64,000 bases of DNA, from the NCBI RefSeq assembly GCF_029910095.1, contig NZ_CP094526.1, forward strand, positions 2,232,001 through 2,296,000. The letters run 5' to 3'. This document shows positions 62,637 through 64,000 of this stretch, in pieces. The notes under the pieces were generated by a model. It ran no database searches. It was not told where the DNA came from and was given only the letters and a program-made list of their open reading frames with translations. The position numbers and the translations under genes are program-made. Source of the DNA: Bradyrhizobium sp. ISRA464. GTDB lineage: Bacteria; Pseudomonadota; Alphaproteobacteria; Rhizobiales; Xanthobacteraceae. Each line of letters starts with the position of its first letter. The first letter of the stretch is position 1.

Positions 62637-63695
62637 ATGTCTTTGGCAATTGAGTTGCTGCCGGTCGGCGACAGCGACGGGGACGCGATTATTGTCCAGT
62701 GGGGCGAGAACCACGAGTACTGGCTGAACCTCACGGATGGCGGGTATGCTTCCGTTGGCGACAAGGTGATTGCCCATATCGAGGCCCACTACGGGCGAGA
62801 TGTCACGATACACAACATGATCGTTTCCCACGCGGATAATGACCATGCGGCTGGCCTGATCCCGGTCTTCGAGCGCTTCAAGGTCGGCAAACTTTGGATG
62901 AACCGGCCCTGGCTCTACGCTCACGAGGTCATCGGGGACTTCCATCCAAATTGGAAAGTGGAGAACTGGATCGATTACGTTCGGGGCGAGCACGAATACC
63001 TCGTTGAACTGGAAAACCTCGCCCGCGCCCGTGGGATGGAGCCGCTAGAGGTCTTCCGAGGCACGCAGATCGGCCCTAGCCTGGTGCTTGCGCCGTCGCG
63101 TGAAAGGTACATCAAGCTCATCCCCGATCTCGACAAAACGCCGCCGCCCTATAAGAGCGACACTGCCACGGCCTCGCGGGGACTGTTTGAACTCGCAACG
63201 GGCGTTCTCGACCGGCTGAAAGAAACGCTTTACATCGAAACTCTCGACCAAAATCCTCCTGCAACCTCGGCGTCGAACGAAACGAGCGTGGTCCAGCTTG
63301 TCTCCCATGAAAGCCACAATGTTCTTCTGACTGCCGACGCCGGCCCCGAGGCGCTTACGGAAGCTGCGAACTATGCGGCTCTTCTCGGGATGCTTAGCCC
63401 ACCCGACCTCGTCCAAATCCCACACCAAGGAAGTCGCCGTAATGTCACTCCTGCGGTCTTGAATGCATTGCTAGGCGAGCCGAACGGGGGCGCCCAAGCG
63501 CGTGGGCGTGCCTATGTGATGGTTGGGGCCAAGAAGCCAGACCACCCGCGCAAGAAGGTCACAAACGCGTTTATTCGGCGAGGGTACCCGGTTTCAGTGG
63601 GGCGCACGGGCTGGATGCGCCTGCACTGGGGCTTCGACGCACGAGGCGTTCCGCTCTCCGTCGAACCGTTCTCCCATGACGTAGAGGACGATTAG
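62637..63695 (+). CDS. Metallo-beta-lactamase-fold hydrolase (ComEC/Rec2-like domain) of unknown system
   Basis: The 352-residue protein has the metal site VSHADNDHAAGLIPVFE (HxDxDH, about residues 64-70), followed by YDVL-type strands and LLTADAGPEAL, then LVQIPHQGSRRN near residue 265 with a further His. This is the arrangement of stand-alone ComEC-like MBL domains. There are no membrane segments or signal peptide. Its stop shares one base with the GTG of the next gene, so the two are tightly coupled. Codon third positions are less GC-biased than in neighbouring core genes, suggesting acquisition. Enzymes of this type often occur in accessory or defence gene pairs. Confidence 0.8.
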   Translation: MSLAIELLPVGDSDGDAIIVQWGENHEYWLNLTDGGYASVGDKVIAHIEAHYGRDVTIHNMIVSHADNDHAAGLIPVFERFKVGKLWMNRPWLYAHEVIGDFHPNWKVENWIDYVRGEHEYLVELENLARARGMEPLEVFRGTQIGPSLVLAPSRERYIKLIPDLDKTPPPYKSDTATASRGLFELATGVLDRLKETLYIETLDQNPPATSASNETSVVQLVSHESHNVLLTADAGPEALTEAANYAALLGMLSPPDLVQIPHQGSRRNVTPAVLNALLGEPNGGAQARGRAYVMVGAKKPDHPRKKVTNAFIRRGYPVSVGRTGWMRLHWGFDARGVPLSVEPFSHDVEDD

Positions 63696-64000
63696 TGCTC
63701 AAGAACCTTGACGCCTACAGCATACGGGCTCGCTACTATCCCGCGCTGCTCGCGACCATTCCCGGCCTCGCTGCACTGGCGATCCTGATTTCCTGGTCCC
63801 GGTTCGGCCTCACGACGGTGGTAGCCTCTACCGCCATTCCTGTCCTCGTGTTCGCGTCTGCCGACATTGCACGGCGGATTGGTAAGCGCATCGAAGAGCG
63901 CATTTACGAGGAAACTGGCGGGAAGCCGTCGATCACGATGCTCCGCTACTCTGATGATACGTTCGATGCCGCCTCGAAAGAACAGTACCGCGCGTTTTAT
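63695..64000 (+). CDS. Membrane protein coupled to the MBL-fold gene (3' end outside window)
   Basis: The frame from the GTG at 63695 reads open for 102 residues to the window edge. LKNLDAYSIRARYYPALLAT is followed by two adjoining hydrophobic helices (IPGLAALAILISWSRFG and LTTVVASTAIPVLVFASADI). A charged region with RRIGKRIEERIYEETGG and then MLRYSDDTFDAASKEQYRAF begins a cytoplasmic domain. I recognise no named family. The layout (two membrane helices then a soluble domain) is like that of small membrane effectors. It is certainly translated with the hydrolase, given the one-base overlap. Confidence 0.7.
   Translation, partial: MLKNLDAYSIRARYYPALLATIPGLAALAILISWSRFGLTTVVASTAIPVLVFASADIARRIGKRIEERIYEETGGKPSITMLRYSDDTFDAASKEQYRAFY

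Noticed and set aside
59817..64000. Second copy of the tRNA-Lys 3' end marking the island's far boundary
   Set aside because: I scanned for the GGTTCGAGCCCTGG and GCGCCCACCA phrases after the tRNA and did not see them; the boundary must lie outside the window.

Overview
This is a GC-rich chromosomal segment from an alphaproteobacterium, most probably Bradyrhizobium or a close relative. The evidence is the DUF2336 protein, paired DUF3551 secreted proteins, many branched-chain-type ABC transporters, a TRAP transporter, and hairpin repeats of kinds I associate with Bradyrhizobium and Rhodopseudomonas. No ribosomal or replication genes are present, so the genus is inferred from gene content.

Layout. 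1-5.2 kb: end of a DUF2336 gene, a broken ferric-reductase-like gene facing a TetR regulator with two matching operator palindromes, and a membrane sulfatase/phosphoglycerol-transferase-like enzyme. 5.2-8.3 kb: operon of a NEW3-domain exported protein with an ABC-2 ATPase and permease. 8.3-10.7 kb: quaternary-amine-type ABC importer whose permease and binding protein are fused. 10.8-13.8 kb: HD protein and small secreted proteins. 13.7-20.6 kb: aromatic-compound operon (binding protein, Rieske dioxygenase alpha and beta, SDR, two small unknown genes, a twice-frameshifted FAD monooxygenase) facing its IclR regulator. 20.6-29 kb: ketopantoate reductase, an aliphatic-compound ABC ATPase/permease, a helix-turn-helix regulator/SDR pair with a direct-repeat operator, a QueG-like iron-sulfur protein, a distant binding protein that may belong to the ABC pair, and a NUDIX hydrolase. 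29-33.7 kb: liv-type operon whose binding-protein gene has shrunk to a short remnant, then PPK2. 34-40 kb: leuA behind a probable leucine attenuator, adenosine-specific kinase, berberine-type oxidase, LuxR regulator, GST. 40.9-47.9 kb: type I secretion operon (large substrate, HlyB-like ABC, HlyD-like adaptor). 48-50.8 kb: copper-type operon (DUF2946, outer-membrane-like protein, CopC, CopD). 51.8-54.5 kb: sulfide/persulfide module (MFS, ETHE1-like hydrolase, divergent ArsR-rhodanese). 54.7-55.2 kb: long dispersed repeat. 55.6-58.7 kb: TRAP transporter dctPQM. 59.7 kb: tRNA-Lys(CTT), followed by what looks like a genomic island: a DUF2235 hydrolase, a deleted and frameshifted serine recombinase, and a tightly coupled pair of a metallo-beta-lactamase-fold protein and a two-helix membrane protein that runs off the end.

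Three themes stand out. Gene decay is frequent: six remnants in 64 kb. Nearly identical long hairpins sit inside two transporter operons (livF-livH and dctP-dctQ), where they could tune relative expression. The best candidate for an undescribed system is the hydrolase/membrane-protein pair at 62.6-64 kb in the tRNA-linked island.
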